A DNA stretch of 64,000 bases from Bowmanella dokdonensis (GTDB taxonomy: Bacteria; Pseudomonadota; Gammaproteobacteria; Enterobacterales; Alteromonadaceae): the NCBI RefSeq assembly GCF_017254865.1, contig NZ_JAFKCV010000002.1, forward strand, positions 353,837 to 417,836, in the 5' to 3' direction. Below the pieces are notes generated by a model, which was not told the origin of the DNA, did no database searches, and saw only the letters and a program-made list of their open reading frames with translations. Positions 61,739 through 64,000 of the stretch are shown in pieces. Position 1 is the stretch's first letter, and each line of letters opens with the position of its first letter. Made by a program: the position numbers and the translations under genes.

Positions 61739-61963
61739 ATGTTGAGTCAGTATTACGAGCAAATAGAAACCATTGTGCTTAACCTGTCGCTGATGGCGCT
61801 GTTCTTGCTGATGGGATTCGCCGTTCACGACGTCTTGAAAAAAAACGACGTGCCGCTGATCGGCAGAGCGGTGGTTTACCTGGTGCTGTTTCTCGGCGCC
61901 GCCGGATTCCTGGCAAAAGGCATCATTCAAGTATTTTGGCAATCTTCAGGCGTGGGTGGTTAG
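61739..61963 (+). CDS. DUF2788 family membrane protein
   Basis: A 74-residue protein with two membrane helices (about residues 13-27 and 44-64) and the family's HDVLKKNDVPLIGRAVVYLVLFLGAAGFLAKGIIQ core. Function is unknown. It precedes fldA by 27 bp, so the two are likely co-transcribed, an arrangement common among related bacteria. Confidence 0.88.
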   Translation: MLSQYYEQIETIVLNLSLMALFLLMGFAVHDVLKKNDVPLIGRAVVYLVLFLGAAGFLAKGIIQVFWQSSGVGG

Positions 61964-61990
61964 CCCCGCGATATCGAGGTATCTGAACTT

Positions 61991-62515
61991 ATGGCAAGTG
62001 TGGGTCTATTTTTCGGCAGCGACACAGGCAACACCGAACATGTTGCCAAAATGATCCAGAAGGAGCTGGGGAAACACCTGCTCGACGTGCGAGACATCGC
62101 CAAGAGCAGCAAGGAGGACATCGCCAGTTTCGATCTGCTGATGTTCGGCATCCCGACCTGGTACTATGGCGAAGCCCAGTGTGACTGGGATGATTTCTTT
62201 CCTGAGCTGGAAGAGATTGACTTTACCGACAAGCTGGTGGCGATTTTTGGTTGCGGCGACCAGGAGGATTATGCCGAATACTTCCTCGATGCCATGGGCA
62301 TGATTCGCGACATCGTCGAGGCCAGAGGCGCCATTGTCATAGGCCACTGGCCCACTGAAAGTTATCATTTTGAGGCCAGTAAAGGCATGGCCGACGACAA
62401 CCATTTTGTCGGCCTGGGTATCGACGAAGACAGGCAGCCGGAACTCACCGAACAGCGGGTCAAAGCCTGGTGTAAACAAGTCTACGAGGAAATGTGCCTG
62501 GCCGAACTGGAGTAA
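61991..62515 (+). CDS. fldA: Flavodoxin I
   Basis: A 174-residue long-chain flavodoxin. It carries electrons with FMN to enzymes such as pyruvate formate-lyase activase, IspG/IspH and BioB. The FMN phosphate loop is FFGSDTGNTEHVAK. The isoalloxazine loops contain PTWYYGEAQCDWDDF and FGCGDQEDYAEYF. GIDEDRQPELTEQRVKAW is the usual C-terminal part. GAGG lies upstream of the ATG. A strong terminator follows. Confidence 0.96.
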   Translation: MASVGLFFGSDTGNTEHVAKMIQKELGKHLLDVRDIAKSSKEDIASFDLLMFGIPTWYYGEAQCDWDDFFPELEEIDFTDKLVAIFGCGDQEDYAEYFLDAMGMIRDIVEARGAIVIGHWPTESYHFEASKGMADDNHFVGLGIDEDRQPELTEQRVKAWCKQVYEEMCLAELE

Positions 62516-62540
62516 GGTCGTCAGTTGAAGCACACAAGCA

Positions 62541-62576
62541 CAACATAAAAGGGAGCCCAGGCTCCCTTTTATGTTG
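62541..62576. terminator. Bidirectional terminator between fldA and the acyltransferase
   Basis: A 17-bp perfect stem with a 2-nt loop: 62541-62557 pairs with 62560-62576, core AAAAGGGAGCC/GGCTCCCTTTT. It lies between two convergent stop codons and can serve both. Confidence 0.9.
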
Positions 62577-62587
62577 CTGAACATCCG

Positions 62588-63265
62588 TTAAGGGACACAT
62601 TCGTCCAGTCGCCGGTTCATATCCGCCACCACCCTGGACTTAAAGTTGCCCTCACCTGCCTGAATCAGGTATTGCTTGTAATCTGCGATATCGACCAGCT
62701 CCAGATTGGCGGTAATCGTTTTGAACAGCCTGGGAAAACGCTCACCGGGCGACTGAATATGATGCAGGCCGCCGCTATAGACAAACAACAGCTTGCCGCT
62801 TTCCAGCCGCTCCAGAATCTCGGCGACACCGCCACGCACCGTCATGGGCTTGCCATGCTTATCCAGGCCGTTGCGCCTCTTCATTCGCCCCTCGGGCAGG
62901 ATGGCGGTAATCACCTCCTGACTTACATGAGAAAGGAAGTGCTGCCAGGATTCATCCGGCTTGCGGGTAATGGGAATACAACCGGGCAATAACACTTTGA
63001 GTATCATACCGGCCACGGGTCGTTTCAGGGTGACATCGGCCCCCGGCACAATGACCCGGTGCGCCACATTCCAGACAAAGCGCCAGGTGGCAAAACGAAT
63101 GAACAAGGGTTCGAACAGACTGGTGTGGTTAAGAAACACCAGAAGTTTCACCTGGTTCAGGGATTCTTCCTTTTCTTCGCTCAGCCAGTTGGCCCTGCCA
63201 CGGTAAAACAGGTGGGAAAAGATCTTTACCTTGGCCATCAGCAGGAAACTCAACACTTTGCTCAT
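62588..63265 (-). CDS. PlsC-like acyltransferase with altered catalytic motif
   Basis: A 225-residue protein with the glycerophosphate/1-acylglycerophosphate acyltransferase fold pattern. LLVFLNHTSLFEPLFIRF is motif I and ILPEGRMKR is motif III (xPEGxR). Motif I reads HTSLFE, giving HX4E in place of the invariant HX4D. Activity is therefore uncertain; it could be a variant or an inactive relative. No signal peptide or long hydrophobic segment is obvious beyond the N-terminal helix. It is convergent with fldA. Confidence 0.8.
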   Translation of the reverse strand: MSKVLSFLLMAKVKIFSHLFYRGRANWLSEEKEESLNQVKLLVFLNHTSLFEPLFIRFATWRFVWNVAHRVIVPGADVTLKRPVAGMILKVLLPGCIPITRKPDESWQHFLSHVSQEVITAILPEGRMKRRNGLDKHGKPMTVRGGVAEILERLESGKLLFVYSGGLHHIQSPGERFPRLFKTITANLELVDIADYKQYLIQAGEGNFKSRVVADMNRRLDECVP

Positions 63266-63397
63266 ACGCTGCTATCCATCCGTTCGATAATGCTTGGACC
63301 CGTCAGCTATTGTTCGGGTTCTTCTTAAAGGATTTTTTAACCGGGCCGATACCTCTATTGCAAGGCTTTTAATGACCCGCCATTGAGGAGATAAGTG

Positions 63398-63823
63398 ATG
63401 AAAACAGCGAACCGGGTAAAAAATGTGCTTCTAAGCGGCATTTTACTCTCTGTCTTCGTGCTTGGCGGTTGCATGAAAAACCATTCGTTTACCGCCAGGG
63501 GCCTGGCCGAAGATTCGAGTCATGTGTCAACGGTTGCCCTCAAGCGGGTTAACCAAAGCTTCCGCACCTCCTTTCAGATGGGCGACTGGTATTTTCAGGG
63601 CGCTCAGGTAGTCAATGGCGGCATCAACGCCTATATCCAGATTCCGGCCAAACTGGATATGGACAGGAAATATCAGGAGAACTACCTTCGCCAGTCGGTC
63701 TGTCCCTCGGCAGAACAGCAGGAACTCTGGCATGAACTGGGCTCCACCACCCTGTCCGTCCATATCTATACCTTCAGCAAGCGCTTCAGCGTTCACGCCG
63801 AGTGCCGGAACCCGCTCGCCTGA
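63398..63823 (+). CDS. Lipoprotein of unknown function
   Basis: A 141-residue protein. The signal peptide ends in the lipobox VLGGC (Cys25), followed by MKNHS. The mature part has no motif I recognise. VNQSFRTSFQMGDWYFQGAQVVNGGINAYIQIPAKLDM is the most structured-looking segment. I choose the ATG at 63398, where GAGGAG lies 7 nt upstream. It is probably tethered to the outer membrane, since the +2 residue is Met, not Asp. The following 63824-64000 has no supported gene. Confidence 0.8.
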   Translation: MKTANRVKNVLLSGILLSVFVLGGCMKNHSFTARGLAEDSSHVSTVALKRVNQSFRTSFQMGDWYFQGAQVVNGGINAYIQIPAKLDMDRKYQENYLRQSVCPSAEQQELWHELGSTTLSVHIYTFSKRFSVHAECRNPLA

Positions 63824-64000
63824 AAACCGCCTGTATCGGCTACCCCTCTTTTCCTTTCCTGTCACTATTCAGCCTTTATTCATTCCTGCCGGGTTATCTT
63901 TTAGCCAGCCCTGCCCTGTTCAGTTGACTGACTGTGCCCGGGGCGAGTGATTTTATCTGTTTGTGGGGGTAGACTTGGCAGGCAGTACCCGTTTCACCGT

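Overview
The window is one dense stretch of a gammaproteobacterial chromosome, most like an Alteromonadales member (Alteromonas/Lacimicrobium/Bowmanella-type). This is judged from gene content and order, not from a database search. The clues are yejK-yejL-yejM, a YfbV-type membrane protein, monomeric NADP-isocitrate dehydrogenase beside rluE-mnmA-hflD-purB, cspD/clpS-clpA/infA/aat/bpt/trxB, pgm-seqA, DUF2788-fldA, DUF2897 and DUF4826. Base composition is slightly GC-rich and fairly even. No phage, plasmid, full IS element, rRNA or CRISPR array is visible. The only RNA gene is one tRNA-Val.

Layout. 1-6000: a cut-off secreted protein, an M23 peptidase, a fused two-domain PTPS protein, nucleoid protein YejK, YejL, a reduced YejM-like inner-membrane protein and the heptose phosphatase GmhB. 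6000-11800: a valine/branched-chain degradation operon on the minus strand (mmsA, acyl-CoA dehydrogenase, 3-hydroxyisobutyryl-CoA hydrolase, mmsB, SDR) behind a LiuR-like palindrome. 11900-20700: an orphan response regulator with TPR-like repeats, an acyl-CoA thioesterase, a cNMP-binding patatin, a CNNM-type transporter, an S9 peptidase and YfbV. 20700-23700: a divergent pair of a GNAT-C39 peptidase fusion and a RimK-like ATP-grasp ligase. 23700-29700: trxB and most of the N-degron pathway (aat, bpt, clpS, clpA) with infA and cspD. 29900-36500: icd, rluE, mnmA, hflD, purB. 36500-42300: an adenylate cyclase, a GNAT, DUF4826, a YdiJ-type oxidoreductase and a small PGPGW protein. 42300-46200: tRNA-Val and a MerR-CopA-cupredoxin copper operon with a textbook 19-bp-spacer MerR promoter. 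46200-51200: a patatin, a VOC protein, an ACT protein coupled to an EIIA-Glc homologue that has lost both histidines, YffB, DapE, an M15 peptidase and DUF2897. 51175-51446: a small non-coding element with nested inverted repeats. 51460-64000: YbjQ, HIT, a solute-binding protein, AstE, an EAL protein, GlgP, Pgm, SeqA, a YbfF-type esterase, a run of five hairpins, DUF2788, FldA, a PlsC-like acyltransferase and a lipoprotein.

Most of the window is conserved housekeeping. The parts most worth a second look are: the amidoligase/acetyltransferase-peptidase pair (20788-23630), whose substrate is unknown to me; the histidine-less EIIA coupled to an ACT protein, downstream of a DnaA-box palindrome (47796-48780); three non-coding structured elements (1118-1459, 51175-51446, 61513-61662), two of which abut stop codons of neighbouring genes; and the copper operon with its strong operator. 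Start codons were moved from the longest open frame wherever a Shine-Dalgarno, overlap or family length favoured a shorter protein. These cases are stated in the entries.
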